Assembly: GCA_903871465.1 (NCBI GenBank)
Contig: CAIQHB010000013.1
Span: 18,568 to 82,567 of the forward strand
Length of the DNA: 64,000 nt
Direction of reading: 5' to 3'
Source: an uncultured Methanosarcinales archaeon
GTDB taxonomy: Archaea; Halobacteriota; Methanosarcinia; Methanotrichales; Methanotrichaceae
This document shows positions 24,822-35,100 of this stretch, piece by piece. A model generated the notes under the pieces. The model was not told the origin of the DNA, did no database searches, and was given only the letters and a program-made list of their open reading frames with translations. Position numbers and translations under genes: made by a program. Each line of letters starts with the position of its first letter. Position 1 is the first letter of the stretch.

Positions 24822-26608
24822 CTTCTCACCTCCTGGATGCTGGAGCCGGGACAGATCTCGGCACAGACCCCGCAGCCGGTGCATAGATTATTTATCTTTG
24901 CCTTATCGCCTTCGAATTCTATAGCAGGGCAGCCAAAGTCCACGCAGATCCCGCATCCCTGGCATTCCTCGCCGACCTGGAAGGCCCTGGGGCGGGCTCC
25001 GCTCCTGCGGGCTTTGATCACACAGGGTTGTCTCGCGATGACTACAGACAGACCGGGAAACTCCTTCGCTCTCTGGAAGCATTGGAGAGTCTTTTCCAGA
25101 TCATACGGGTCGACGACCTCCACCTGGCCGGCGCCCAATGCTCTTGCCAGCGCTTCCAATGAGACCAGGACCGTCGATTCTCCAGTGGCTGTCACTCCCG
25201 TGCCCGGATGGGGCTGATGGCCGGTCATGGCCGTGGTGCTGTTGTCAAGGATGGCCACGGTAATTCTTGCCCTGTTGTAGGCCGCGTTCAAGAGTCCCGT
25301 CATGCCCCCATGCAAGAATGTCGAGTCGCCCAAACTGCAACAGATGCCTTCCGTCTCCCCGCCGAATCTGATGCCGCTGGCAAGCGTTATGCTCGCGCCC
25401 ATGCACAGACACGTGTCCACCGTCCCCATGCCTACGGCCATGGTGTAGCAGCCGATGTCGCTCGGATAGACTGCCTTCTTGCCGAAGACCTTTCGCATGG
25501 CATAAAAGGTGGCACGGTGGCTGCAGCCTGGACAAAGCGCAGGAGGCCGGGGTGGCAGGATCCCGGCGGCAGTGTTCGGCAATGCCGCCTTTTCCTGAAT
25601 GCCCTGCATACGGGCTATGGCGTTTCGAACCCGCAAGAAGTCGAGTTCTCCCTCGCGGGAGATAGACTCATTCTTCCCCAGGATCTCGACCGCCGGATTG
25701 ACAATCCTTGCCAGCCTCTCCACCTGTTCTTCCACTACCGGCTCCAGCTCCTCCGCAACCATGACCCGTGTGACATGCTCCAGCATGCTGCAAATCATCT
25801 TTGCGGGCACGGGATAGGTTCCTATGCGAAGCATTGAGACCTCCAGGTCCAGATCCCTGATGGCCTCCTCGGCGTACAGTCCTGCGATTCCTGAGGCGAT
25901 GATTCCCACGTTCCCTCGCAGGGTGAGCTTATTCCAGGGAGCTGTCTCCAGGGCTTCTTCGATGGCCTTCTGTTTTGCGATCAGCTCAGTGTGCAGCGCC
26001 CGGGCGTGCACAGGCAGAGCAACACGTCGCGCAGGATTCTTGACAAACTGCCCTCCTGCACGAACGGGCGGAATCGCACCCGTTTCCACGTCCGCCCGGG
26101 CATGAGAGACGCGCGTGGTGGGCCTGAGCATGACAGGGATATTGAACTTCTCAGAAAGCTCAAAGCCATAGATCGTCATATCTTTTGCTTCCTCTGGGTC
26201 GCCGGGGTCCAGGCATGGCACTGATGCGAATTGGGCGTAGCGTCGTGAATCCTGCTCATTCTGAGAGGAATGGCAGAAAGGATCATCGGCACAGATCAAA
26301 AGCAGTCCCGCGCCCACGCCAAGGTAGGCCAGGGTCATAAAGGGGTCTGCAGCCACATTCAGACCCACATGCTTCATGGTTGCTACTGCGCGTGTGCCCG
26401 TCCAGGAGGCACCCGCCGCCACCTCCAGGGCCACTTTCTCGTTCACGGACCATTCCACATGCATAGATCGGTCGCCTTTGAGGTCCACAAGCGTCTCGAT
26501 GATCTCTGAGGAGGGTGTACCGGGGTAGCCGGCAGCGAGCCCTACCCCCGCCTCCAGGAGTCCTCTGGCAATTGCTGCGTTTCCGAGGAGATATTCTCTC
26601 ACAAACAA
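24818..26608 (-). CDS. iorA: indolepyruvate:ferredoxin oxidoreductase alpha subunit
   Basis: This is the 596-aa large subunit. The N-terminal pyrimidine-binding half has GYPGTPSSEIIETL and WSVNEKVALEVAAGASWTG. The TPP-binding half contains CPGCSHRATFYAMRKVFG, GCYTMAVGMG, CLCMGASITLASG and SLGDSTFLHGG. The C-terminus is a 2[4Fe-4S] ferredoxin domain (CQGCGICVDFGCPAIEF and CTGCGVCAEICPGSS). Electrons pass to a separate ferredoxin. In methanogens iorAB often serves assimilation of aryl acids to aromatic amino acids. The AT-rich TATA region 10-30 bases upstream suggests a nearly leaderless mRNA. Confidence 0.95.
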   Translation of the reverse strand: MFVREYLLGNAAIARGLLEAGVGLAAGYPGTPSSEIIETLVDLKGDRSMHVEWSVNEKVALEVAAGASWTGTRAVATMKHVGLNVAADPFMTLAYLGVGAGLLLICADDPFCHSSQNEQDSRRYAQFASVPCLDPGDPEEAKDMTIYGFELSEKFNIPVMLRPTTRVSHARADVETGAIPPVRAGGQFVKNPARRVALPVHARALHTELIAKQKAIEEALETAPWNKLTLRGNVGIIASGIAGLYAEEAIRDLDLEVSMLRIGTYPVPAKMICSMLEHVTRVMVAEELEPVVEEQVERLARIVNPAVEILGKNESISREGELDFLRVRNAIARMQGIQEKAALPNTAAGILPPRPPALCPGCSHRATFYAMRKVFGKKAVYPSDIGCYTMAVGMGTVDTCLCMGASITLASGIRFGGETEGICCSLGDSTFLHGGMTGLLNAAYNRARITVAILDNSTTAMTGHQPHPGTGVTATGESTVLVSLEALARALGAGQVEVVDPYDLEKTLQCFQRAKEFPGLSVVIARQPCVIKARRSGARPRAFQVGEECQGCGICVDFGCPAIEFEGDKAKINNLCTGCGVCAEICPGSSIQEVRR

Positions 26609-26617
26609 CCATCCTTT

Positions 26618-26636
26618 AATATATTTTGAATATATT
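26618..26636 (-). promoter_or_regulatory. TATA-like symmetrical element before iorA
   Basis: AATATATT repeated symmetrically around TTG, 10-28 bases upstream of the iorA start codon. It could be the TATA box itself, giving a leaderless or near-leaderless transcript, and it may bind a regulator. Confidence 0.45.
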
Positions 26637-26781
26637 CTTTCTCTAGAAAGATTAATGCCCTTCTCTCTGATAACCGTTTTGATGCGCCTTCTCCAGTTGG
26701 TCGCGACCGGGGTTGATTGAACTGATGGCCCTGCCGAGAGATCACAAAATTAATTAACTCCCAGGATTGGTCTCACCTATT

Positions 26782-27822
26782 ATGGTCGAGTGGCAATCCG
26801 ATTCAGTGGGGTCGATTTACAACTATCTGCCGCCAGGCTGCCTGATCTGCCGGCAGGGGGCGGGACTGGTGCTCTTCGTTACGGGAAGGTGCGAGCGCAG
26901 CTGTTTCTACTGCCCCATCTCCGAGGAGCGGAGGGGCCAAGACGTCGTATTTGCGGATGAGCAACCGGTGCAAAAGATGGAGGATATCCTGGAAGAAGCC
27001 CGGGCAATTGGTGCCCTGGGGACGGGAATCACCGGCGGAGAACCCCTTCTGAGGCTGGACTATGTCCTGGAATGCGTCACTGCTTTGAAGCTGGAGTTCG
27101 GGCCGGAGCACCACATTCACCTCTATTCCGGAATTCTTCCCAAAAAAGGTGTTTTAGAGAAGCTAAAGCAGGCCGGTCTGGATGAGATCCGCTTTCATCC
27201 GCCTGTCTCGGAATGGTCCAATCCTGCCGGCCTGAAGGAAGCCCTGCAGGAGGCCAAAGCCAGTGGACTGGAGGCGGGAGTGGAGATACCCGCCCTCTGG
27301 TCTGCGCCAAAGATCGTTGAGGCCGTGCGGGATGCGGATGCCTTTCTGAACCTCAATGAGCTGGAGTTCTCTGAGACAAACTTCGCCGGCCTTATTGATG
27401 CAGGTTTCTTGCCGGAGGATCTTGGATGCGCGGCCAACGGCAGCGAAGATGTTGCTAAAGAGCACTTTCTCAAAGAGGGCATCAAAGTGCACTTCTGTCC
27501 CTCTCGCTTCAAGGACGCAGTGCAGCTAAGGGAGCGATTGCGGCGCAGGGCAGATCACACGGCTCGTCCCTTTGATTATGTGAGCTCTGAGGGCACCATA
27601 ATTCACGGCATAATCGAAGGCGATCTGGAAAAGGCTCTGCAGATTCTTGGGGATCTGGAGGTTCCTGTGGAGATGTATTCCTGTCGGGATGGCAAGATAG
27701 ATATCGCCGCTTCCATCTTGGAGGACATATCGGAAGAACTGAAGTGCGCAAGATGTATTCTCAGTATAATTGAGAAGTATCCTCTAGAGAACGGGCTGGT
27801 CGTAGATAGAATACCTTTATAA
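26782..27822 (+). CDS. radical SAM protein
   Basis: The 346-aa protein carries the radical-SAM [4Fe-4S] motif CERSCFYCP (about residues 40-48) and the glycine-rich GITGGEPLLRLDYVLECV. These match the elongator-type or PflA-like subset that removes a hydrogen from a substrate after reductive cleavage of S-adenosylmethionine. Downstream there is no SPASM cluster, but GCAANG and CPSRFKDAVQLRE contribute further cysteines. An ATG at 26782 is taken as the start; an earlier TTG (26767) is possible. The promoter (TTAATTAA about 30 bases upstream) suggests a leaderless mRNA. Next gene, 38 bases on, encodes a DUF2551-like protein. The substrate is unknown. Confidence 0.85.
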   Translation: MVEWQSDSVGSIYNYLPPGCLICRQGAGLVLFVTGRCERSCFYCPISEERRGQDVVFADEQPVQKMEDILEEARAIGALGTGITGGEPLLRLDYVLECVTALKLEFGPEHHIHLYSGILPKKGVLEKLKQAGLDEIRFHPPVSEWSNPAGLKEALQEAKASGLEAGVEIPALWSAPKIVEAVRDADAFLNLNELEFSETNFAGLIDAGFLPEDLGCAANGSEDVAKEHFLKEGIKVHFCPSRFKDAVQLRERLRRRADHTARPFDYVSSEGTIIHGIIEGDLEKALQILGDLEVPVEMYSCRDGKIDIAASILEDISEELKCARCILSIIEKYPLENGLVVDRIPL

Positions 27823-27860
27823 TCCTTAAATTCATTCTTTCAGGGCGGTGATTTTGCCGG

Positions 27861-28163
27861 ATGGAGAGCGCAGAAGAACGAATCCAGGAGAGACTCAGAA
27901 ATTATCTTAAGCGGGACGGTATAGGAATCCGGAAGGCCGTCTTAAAGCTGTTTTTAAGCGATGGGGCTTACACCACTGAGGACGTCTTCACGTACCTCGC
28001 GAAGGAGGGTTTTGACGTCAGCTACCGCGGTGTTTCGGCTATGGTGGGGCTTATGAATACTCGCCTGGGCATTCTGAGCATTGATGTTTCCGGAGACCAT
28101 AACGTCTATTCCCTCAAGGGGGACCACAAGGGCGTGGTGAGGTCCGTTCTAGAGAACTATTAA
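27861..28163 (+). CDS. DUF2551-like small archaeal protein (predicted winged helix)
   Basis: The 100-aa protein (MESAEERIQERLRNYLKRDG, then GIGIRKAVLKLFLSDGAYTTEDVFTYLAKE) has a helix-turn-helix-like centre TTEDVFTYLAKEGFDVSYRGVSAMVGLMNTRLGIL and a beta-type tail. The same layout is found in the 53157-53462 protein (VASMIGYICSRLGIL), so the two are paralogues. The resemblance to archaeal DUF2551 is from memory. It follows the radical SAM gene by 38 bases and is probably co-transcribed. It is probably a DNA-binding regulator. Confidence 0.6.
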   Translation: MESAEERIQERLRNYLKRDGIGIRKAVLKLFLSDGAYTTEDVFTYLAKEGFDVSYRGVSAMVGLMNTRLGILSIDVSGDHNVYSLKGDHKGVVRSVLENY

Positions 28164-28233
28164 TCAGCTAGATTATCGATCTGGTGGCATCGATATCTAA
28201 ATAATCCCGGCGCTATTTGTTGTGATGTTGCGA

Positions 28234-28250
28234 GGCCGTGATGGACGGCC
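28234..28250. terminator. bidirectional hairpin terminator between convergent genes
   Basis: A perfect 6-bp stem GGCCGT / ACGGCC with a 5-base loop lies in the 110-bp gap between the convergent DUF2551-like gene and the radical SAM/B12 gene. It is followed on the plus strand by CTCTAAAAAC. It may end both transcripts. Confidence 0.5.
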
Positions 28251-28273
28251 CGTCTCTAAAAACATCAAAACTC

Positions 28274-29776
28274 TCAGTTGGGCGGCTCGCCTCTTTTCAT
28301 TCTCTTCATGTACTTATTCAGGAAAACCTCTGCCATGAGATTTATTCCTGTAAGAGCCGCGTGTTCCAATGGGCTCGCTGTCATTCTCTCGCTGTAGAGA
28401 CGGTGCAGTTTCTTGAGGTGCCGGAGGTTATAATCCAGACACAATCCCACCAGCTGCCAGTGCTCAGGCAGAGCGTCCTGCTTACTAAAACCTCTTGTGC
28501 CGCCTAGCTTTGTATCGGCGATGGTGGTGAAGAAGAGTGGAAGAATGAGTCCGGTATAGTTCATCAGAGACTCCACTAGCTCTGTAGTCTGGATGACATC
28601 CTCTCTGCCCTCTCCCGGCAGACCCAGGACGAGGCTGGCGACGGGAAGCCATGACTCCTCCTCGAAGAGACGATAGCAATCCCTCACAATCTCAGGCCAG
28701 TTTCCGGTCTTTCCCGGAAGTGCTTTGCGCGGCATATGCATATCCAGTATGCGGCAGCTCCCTGTCTCAATGCCGATCCAGGCCGACATGTGATTCTGAT
28801 CGGAGCCGACGCCTACAATTCTCGAGATCTTGCGCAAGAGCCCCTGGTTATGATGGATTGCAGCCAGGCTCAAGTGCGAGACGTCCATGGTCTTTGGCCC
28901 GAGCTGTTTTACGGCAGACACCAGCTTCAGCACCTTTTCCTCATTGGAATTCATCCCGCCCGAGCCGTAAGAGAAGAAATCCTCGCTGTGAAGTATGATG
29001 TCCCTCTGGCCTGCGGCCAGGTTTACTCGCACATCTTCCAAGATATTTTTCAGAGGCCGGTGGCGCATGGTGCGCATAGCTGGCGAGCAGAAGGCGCACC
29101 CTCTCCAGCAGCCTCTGCCGATCTCTACGATGCCCCCAATGGTAGCTCCACGGTTCGTTGGAATCCGCTCTCCGGGGACCGCTGTCCCCCTGATCACATT
29201 TGGAACAGCCTCTTTGCGTATGATCTTACGGCATATCTCGGGAAAATCGCTCTCCCCTTCGCCGAGGTAGATGTGGTCGACGCCCACGTCTTCGCCCATC
29301 ACCTCCCAGGCGCCGTTGCCTCCTACTACTATCTTGGGACGGTGCCTCCTTATGAGTGGGTGGCGAACAAGTTCCAGAAACTTGGAACGGTTGAAAGGCG
29401 GGCCGCGGCCTATAATCTCCTCTATTTCACGAAACGCTATCTTTCCCATGGGGTCGTCATGAGTTATCCCCACGATCTCCGTTTCCGGGCCGATGGCCCT
29501 GTCCAGGTGATCGGGATGGGCCACAATCACCTCCTCTCTGGAGAAGCCCGCATCCAGCAATGATGCCTCCACTTTTCTCATGCCGCAGGGGGCATAGGCA
29601 GCGGAGCCGTCCTCAAATGCGGGCACGGGCGGGCAGAAAAGTTTCTGGAATATCCAGTCAGGCAGCATAGCTCTCGGCATGATTGCGGCAAAGCCGAGCA
29701 TCACACCGCCGTGATAGCTGCTCATCATGGTGGAGTCGCTGGTGAGAACAATTCTCTTGCCTGGCATCTGTTGCAT
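28274..29776 (-). CDS. radical SAM protein with cobalamin-binding-like N-domain
   Basis: The radical-SAM motif CWRGCAFCSP is near residue 240. It is preceded by a B12-binding/Rossmann-like half with IVGITHDDPMGKIAF, KIVVGGNGAWEV and HIYLGEGESDFPEI. Downstream, MDVSHLSLAAIHHN, AWIGIETGSCRILD and LVLGLPGEGREDV follow the layout of B12-dependent radical-SAM enzymes such as the methylthiotransferase and cofactor-biosynthesis families. The reaction cannot be named from reading. The open frame reaches 29821, but the ATG at 29776 has an AAGGAG ribosome site 8 bases upstream and is chosen (500 aa). It diverges from the sulfurtransferase operon, with about 90 bases between starts. Confidence 0.85.
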   Translation of the reverse strand: MQQMPGKRIVLTSDSTMMSSYHGGVMLGFAAIMPRAMLPDWIFQKLFCPPVPAFEDGSAAYAPCGMRKVEASLLDAGFSREEVIVAHPDHLDRAIGPETEIVGITHDDPMGKIAFREIEEIIGRGPPFNRSKFLELVRHPLIRRHRPKIVVGGNGAWEVMGEDVGVDHIYLGEGESDFPEICRKIIRKEAVPNVIRGTAVPGERIPTNRGATIGGIVEIGRGCWRGCAFCSPAMRTMRHRPLKNILEDVRVNLAAGQRDIILHSEDFFSYGSGGMNSNEEKVLKLVSAVKQLGPKTMDVSHLSLAAIHHNQGLLRKISRIVGVGSDQNHMSAWIGIETGSCRILDMHMPRKALPGKTGNWPEIVRDCYRLFEEESWLPVASLVLGLPGEGREDVIQTTELVESLMNYTGLILPLFFTTIADTKLGGTRGFSKQDALPEHWQLVGLCLDYNLRHLKKLHRLYSERMTASPLEHAALTGINLMAEVFLNKYMKRMKRGEPPN

Positions 29777-29867
29777 CTGATCGGCTCCTTTTTGGTTAAG
29801 GCAGATAACGTTGTTGGACACGAAAAGCCCAATAAGTTTTTATCGGATTGCCGACTTTTGAGCCAAT

Positions 29868-31370
29868 GTGCAAGAGAAGTCGTTATCGGAGATCAACGAA
29901 CGCATTCGCGACGGCTCGGCCCGCGTCGTAACCGCAGAGGAGATGCCAGACCTTGTGGACGAGCTGGGACCTGCCGGAGCGGTGCGCGAGGTGGATGTAG
30001 TAACCACTGGAACCTTCGGGGCCATGTGCTCCTCAGGGGTCTTTCTCAATCTTGGCCATAGCGACCCACCCATAAAGATTGCCCGAGCTATGCTCAACAA
30101 GGTGGAGGCTTATGGCGGCGTCGCCGCAGTCGATCTCTTCCTTGGAGCAACGCAGCCTTCAGAGGATAGAGGAATCGAGTATGGTGGTGCCCACGTCATG
30201 GAAGATCTGGTATCCGGAAAGCAGATCGAGGTTGAAGCCCAGGGAGCCCCCACGGACTGCTATCCCCAGAGGGAACTGGAAACCTGTCTGCGTCTGGAGG
30301 ACTTCAACCAGGCTATCATGGTCAATCCTCGCAACGCTTATCAGCGGTACAATGCAGCCACCAATTCATCCGATCGGACGATGTATACCTACATGGGGAC
30401 ACTTCTTCCGGGCTTTGGCAATATTCACTATAGCGGTGCGGGAGTGCTCTCGCCCATATCCAATGATCCAAACTTCGAGGCCATCGGCATCGGCACACGC
30501 ATCTTTCTCGGCGGAGCACAGGGCTATGTCATTGGTCCCGGCACGCAGCATAATCCCCAAAATAACTTCTCCACGCTCATGGTCACGGGTGACATGAAGA
30601 AGATGAGCAACCGTTTTCTGCGGGCGGCAACGTTTCATAAATACGGCCCCAGTCTGTATCTGGGGGTAGGAATTCCCATACCGATCCTGAATGAGAAGCT
30701 TGCCAGGAGCACTGCAATAAGAGATAGAGATATCACCGTTCCTGTAGTGGATTACGGCATTCCGCGCCGGGACCGTCCTTCCCTCCGAATGGTCAGTTAC
30801 GAGGATCTGAAGTCGGGAACGATCGAATTGAATGGGAAGGAGGTCGCCAGCTCTTCCCTCTCCAGCTTCCAGATGGCAAGGGAGGTTGCCCGGACTCTAA
30901 AGGAAGAAGTAGAGAAGGGCGAGTTTCTGCTCAGTCAGGCAGTTGAGCCTCTATCTGGTGTGGGCAGTGCCAGGCCCATGAAGCAGACCAAGCAGTCGCC
31001 GAACGTGGGAGACGTCATGAGCCGCGATGTGGTCACGGTTCTGGAGGACATACCTGTGGAGAAAGCGGCCAAGCTGATTGTAAGCGGCAGCTTCGATCAT
31101 CTGCCGGTTGTATCCAAGGATGGACGGCTGATGGGTATTATCACCGCCTGGGATATATCCAAAGCAGTGGCCAGCGGCAAGCCATCACGTATTGCAGAGA
31201 TCATGACCCGGCGAGTTCATTCTGCTCGATTGGATGAGCCAATTGAGCTTGCTGCTCGAACTCTGGATACGCATAGCATTTCGGCGTTGCCTGTGGTGGA
31301 TAAAGAGGATAAGGTGATCGGAATGATTACCAGCAATCATCTTTCCCGGCTTTTTGCACGGAGGCGGTAG
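29868..31370 (+). CDS. DUF39 homocysteine-biosynthesis enzyme (L-aspartate-semialdehyde sulfurtransferase) with CBS pair
   Basis: The DUF39 catalytic domain covers residues 1-360: TTGTFGAMCSSGVFLNLGHSDPPIKIARAML (conserved Cys), GAPTDCYPQRELETC (second Cys cluster) and GTRIFLGGAQGYVIGPGTQHNP. Two CBS domains follow (about residues 385-500, VGDVMSRDVVTVLEDIPVEKAAKLIVSG and IAEIMTRRVHSARLDEP). In methanogens such proteins make homocysteine from aspartate semialdehyde and sulfide with a partner NIL-ferredoxin protein. That partner is encoded next, 2 bases downstream. The start is a GTG (29868). CBS domains suggest allosteric control by adenosyl ligands. Confidence 0.9.
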   Translation: MQEKSLSEINERIRDGSARVVTAEEMPDLVDELGPAGAVREVDVVTTGTFGAMCSSGVFLNLGHSDPPIKIARAMLNKVEAYGGVAAVDLFLGATQPSEDRGIEYGGAHVMEDLVSGKQIEVEAQGAPTDCYPQRELETCLRLEDFNQAIMVNPRNAYQRYNAATNSSDRTMYTYMGTLLPGFGNIHYSGAGVLSPISNDPNFEAIGIGTRIFLGGAQGYVIGPGTQHNPQNNFSTLMVTGDMKKMSNRFLRAATFHKYGPSLYLGVGIPIPILNEKLARSTAIRDRDITVPVVDYGIPRRDRPSLRMVSYEDLKSGTIELNGKEVASSSLSSFQMAREVARTLKEEVEKGEFLLSQAVEPLSGVGSARPMKQTKQSPNVGDVMSRDVVTVLEDIPVEKAAKLIVSGSFDHLPVVSKDGRLMGIITAWDISKAVASGKPSRIAEIMTRRVHSARLDEPIELAARTLDTHSISALPVVDKEDKVIGMITSNHLSRLFARRR

Positions 31371-31372
31371 AA

Positions 31373-31759
31373 ATGAAACTGATGCTTCACGTTGCCCCAG
31401 GTATCGTGCGCTATCCACTCATCGCCTCGGTCATTCTGGAGACCTCGGCCCTGGTGAATATAGAGAGGGCCAGCATCGATGCCGTGAGCGGGGAGATCGT
31501 TCTGGAAGTTCCCACTGAGAAGTGCGTGGAGGTAAAGGAGGCCTTCGAGAGGCGGGGCGTAAGGGTCGTGCCCCTGGAAATACCTGTCATCAGGGACGAG
31601 AATGAATGTGTCCACTGTGGGGCATGTGTCTCCATTTGTCCCACGAGGACCTTTCGTTTTGAGGATTGGCGCGTTGTTGCCGATTCGGGTAAGTGCATTC
31701 AGTGCGGAGCCTGTGTCATGGGATGCCCCCAGCGTGCATTGAAGCTGGTACTGAAGTAG
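31373..31759 (+). CDS. NIL-domain 2[4Fe-4S] ferredoxin, sulfurtransferase partner
   Basis: The N-terminal 75 residues are a NIL domain (MKLMLHVAPGIVRYPLIASVILETSALVNIERASIDAVSGEIVLEVP). The C-terminus has two ferredoxin clusters CVHCGACVSICPTRTF and CIQCGACVMGCPQRAL. It is the redox partner of the DUF39 enzyme in the methanogen homocysteine pathway, supplying electrons for the sulfur-insertion step. It begins 2 bases after the sulfurtransferase stop. A hairpin followed by T-rich DNA (31816-31840) ends the operon. Confidence 0.9.
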   Translation: MKLMLHVAPGIVRYPLIASVILETSALVNIERASIDAVSGEIVLEVPTEKCVEVKEAFERRGVRVVPLEIPVIRDENECVHCGACVSICPTRTFRFEDWRVVADSGKCIQCGACVMGCPQRALKLVLK

Positions 31760-31815
31760 CTTCGGGGTCCTCCGGGGCCAATCCCTCGATCATGCAAATG
31801 ATCTCCAGTTTTTGA

Positions 31816-31840
31816 CCCGAATCTGCAGGCTTCGGGTTTG
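31816..31840 (+). terminator. hairpin terminator after the sulfurtransferase operon
   Basis: CCCGAA / TTCGGG stem with a 9-base loop followed by TTTGTATATAT, 57 bases after the NIL-ferredoxin stop. It is a plausible intrinsic terminator. Confidence 0.5.
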
Positions 31841-32148
31841 TATATATCGGATCGATTTCTTATTTAAACAATATTGATTTTTTTATGTTAGGTAGTTAAC
31901 ATTCAAAAGAAATCGAAGAATTTATATGTACGGACAGTTTATACAGATAGAATAAGTTAGTGTTAATATTCAGGTAGTTTTAGGGGGAATAAGTGCTGAT
32001 TGATCTCGATGGTCTCACAGATGTGAAGAATTTTGGTTTTCTTTCCTGCATACGTTTCTTCTCCGAGCCATCTGATTCTCATACAGTCACTCGAAGATAT
32101 CTTCTTGACTTTTTCTTCATTGTACCTGTTATCGGGAGGTGGAAATAA
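31841..32148 (+). promoter_or_regulatory. AT-rich promoter/leader region of the TPR giant gene
   Basis: The 308 bases contain no gene. TATA-like sequences occur at TTATATG (31922-31928) and near 31860, and two similar boxes TTAACATTCA (31897-31906) and TTAATATTCA (31963-31972) form an imperfect direct repeat. The gene's ribosome site is GGGAGGTGG just before the ATG at 32149. The repeats might bind a regulator. Confidence 0.35.
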
Positions 32149-35100
32149 ATGTCTGCTGACCGCATTGTCACCTGCCTCGGGTCTTTTGCCGAGATCCTTT
32201 CTGACCCGGGCGGATATGAACCGGAGCGGCTGAAGAGCCTCTCCAGAAATGTGCCCGATATAATCTCCTCTTTCATCGAGGCCATCCTCGCATCGGATGA
32301 AGATATTATGCAGGAAAAGCTTGTTGAGCTGGCCGACTATGCCACTCACATCAACAGCTTTCAGGCCTGGTTCAACCTGGGCTTTTTGGCCCAGCGCTTG
32401 TTCTTTCATCAGGCCGCCATCGAATATTATGAGAAGAGTGCAAGCCTGGCTCGTGTCCAGGGAGACGATGAGAATGTCTCGCGTGTTTTGTTCCGCCTTG
32501 GGAGCCTGTACGGTGAAGAAGAAGACTGGAATCGCGCTTGCGAGTGTTATGAAAAGGCTTTGCTGGCACTAAAAGGTTGCGAAAAATCCTCTCTTATGCG
32601 GCCGATTTTGGGAAATCTCGGCAGCATCTATCGCCTGCAAGGAGAGTATCATCAGGCAGCCAGCTGCTATTCTCGGGTCCTGGATGTGCTCGACTCTGAT
32701 GACCGAATTGGCCGTGCAGATGCGCTCGACAATTTGGGAGACCTATACCAGATGACGGGAGACCTTTCCAGGGCCGAGGAATGCTATCACAAGTGCCTGA
32801 GTGAGCGGGAGTTGGCCCACGATTTAAATGGCACAGCCAAAGCTCTGGCCGCCCTATCTTCGATTTATCAGCTAACCGGTAATGGCAAACGAGCAGAAAG
32901 CTGCCTGGAGGCTGCCCGTCATCATCTGGACGATCTGGATGATAAGGCAGGCTCGGCCGGGATGCAAAACCGCTTAGGCGATATGTACTTCCAGGAAGGC
33001 AGGTTCAGAGAAGCCCTGGATAGCTATGAGAAATGTACATTGGCCTTGCAGGAAAGCGATCCGTCTCTGGCTTCCCAGGCGCTCTGCCGCATGGCTCAAT
33101 GCTTCCTGGAGCAGGGCGAATTGATCCCGGCAGAAGACCATTTGCAGAGGAGCATCGCAATCATGGAGGGTCTGGGCGATTCGTGTGCCATGGCCGATGC
33201 GCTCCTCCTATTGGCGGGCGTCCACCGTCGACAGGATCTCACGGAGGAAGCATTGCTGTGCTCTCGGCATTGTCTGGAGATCAAGGAGCAACTGAAGGAT
33301 CGCAGTGGTGTTGTAGCCGCGCTTAATTATGTGGGGCTGATCCAGATCGAGCGCCAAGATTTTGCGATGGCCGAAGAGTGCTACCAAAGGGTTGCAGTTC
33401 TGTCTATGGAAAATGGCGAATCCCTGCTGGAGGCCGAGGCCCTGTCCAACCTCGGAAGCATACATCATTTGCAGGGCGAGCTGGAAACTGCCATGGATTA
33501 CTATGGCCGTGCGCTGGAGATTTTCGATCGTCTAGGCAATAATCAGGGGTCAAGCCAGACCCAATCCAATCTGGGGCTGATCTACCAGAGGAAGGGCGAC
33601 CTTTCCCTGGCCCAAGATTATTTCCAAAAGAGCATTGACGTGAAGGAGCAACTGGGGGATGATCAAGGTGCGGCCACTACAAAGCTGAACCTGGGCCTGG
33701 TTCTCCAGATCAAGGGCGAATGGGATTTGGCAAAGTCAAATTTCGAGGAAGCATCTCTGGCTTTTGAGGATCTGGGAGATGTCCGCGGGGTTGCCGCAGC
33801 GCAAAACAATCTGGGTAACTTACACTCCGATCGGGGCGATAGCCTGCAGGCCGTTTTATGCTACAATCTGAGCCTGGAGGCCAACAGCGCCGAGAATGAT
33901 AAGCACGGCATAGCGACAACGCTTGGCAATCTGGCCGGGGTGTATTTCCGGTCCGGTCAAATGGAAAAAGCGCGAGAGACGTATCGCCAGAGCCTGGAGG
34001 GCTTCAGAGAGGCAGGGGACTCCAGAGGGGAGGGCAGATCATTGCTTGGCCTGGCAAGGGTCATGGCAGAAGGAGGCGATCTGGAGGAAGCTATGCAGCA
34101 CCTCCGGGATTGCTTATTGATGGAGATAGAAAGAGATGACTCACATGCCATGATTGAGGTTCTGGAAACACTGGTGAATGTAAGCCTGCGGCGAGGACAG
34201 TGGCAGGAGGCAGAAGCCAGGTACTCCCAGGTTTTGAATGCACTTCGGTTCATGGGTGACTCTCAGGCTGTGGCGACGGTCTTGTGCTCCAGCGGCAACC
34301 TTCAAGCTGATCTCGGCCAATGGGATGATGCCATGGAGAGCTACGATGAGTGCCTGACAATCCTGGAGCGGCTGGGTGATACCTATGGATTGAGCGTGGC
34401 CAGGAACAACCTGGGCAATATCTGTTATCGACGTGGCGACTGGACACGAGCGTTGCAGAACTACCGCCACAGTCTGGAAGGCTTTGAGAAGGTGGGCGAT
34501 TCCCAGAGCGAGGCCTCCGTCTTGAGCAATGTGGCCAGCCTATGCTATAAAAGAGGAGAATGGTCAGCTGCTCTGGAGAGCTACCAGCGGAGCTTGGACA
34601 TCTTCGAGAAGCTGGACGATCTGGCAGGCGAGGCTCAGGTATTTGGCAATCTAGGCCTCTTCTATCACCGCAGGGGCGAGCGTAATCTGGCTATGGAGCA
34701 TTTCCAGAGGGGTTTGGAAATTCAGAGGCGCCGGGCGGATCGAGAGGGTGCGGCTGAGATGCAGGCCAGCATAGACATGATCAAGGCCGGGCGGGGAGAC
34801 ATTCCTCCAACCATCGATGAATACCAAAAGCAGCTAGGTGAGCTGGAGTCAGCGGGTGACCTCTCAGGCCGGGCCGAGGTGCTCTCGGCATTGGCAGGCA
34901 GCTACACAGATCGATGCCAGTGGGAATTGGCCCTCTCCACCTACAAAGAGAGCCTGGAGCTCTTCAGCAAGACCGGAGAGATTTATAACCGTGCCCAGGT
35001 GGTCTTCAACATGGCCCTGGTCTATAAGGACAAGGGCGATCTGGTCAGGGCTCACGCGATGTTTGAAGAGGCCCTGAATCTATTTCAGAATCTTGATGCG

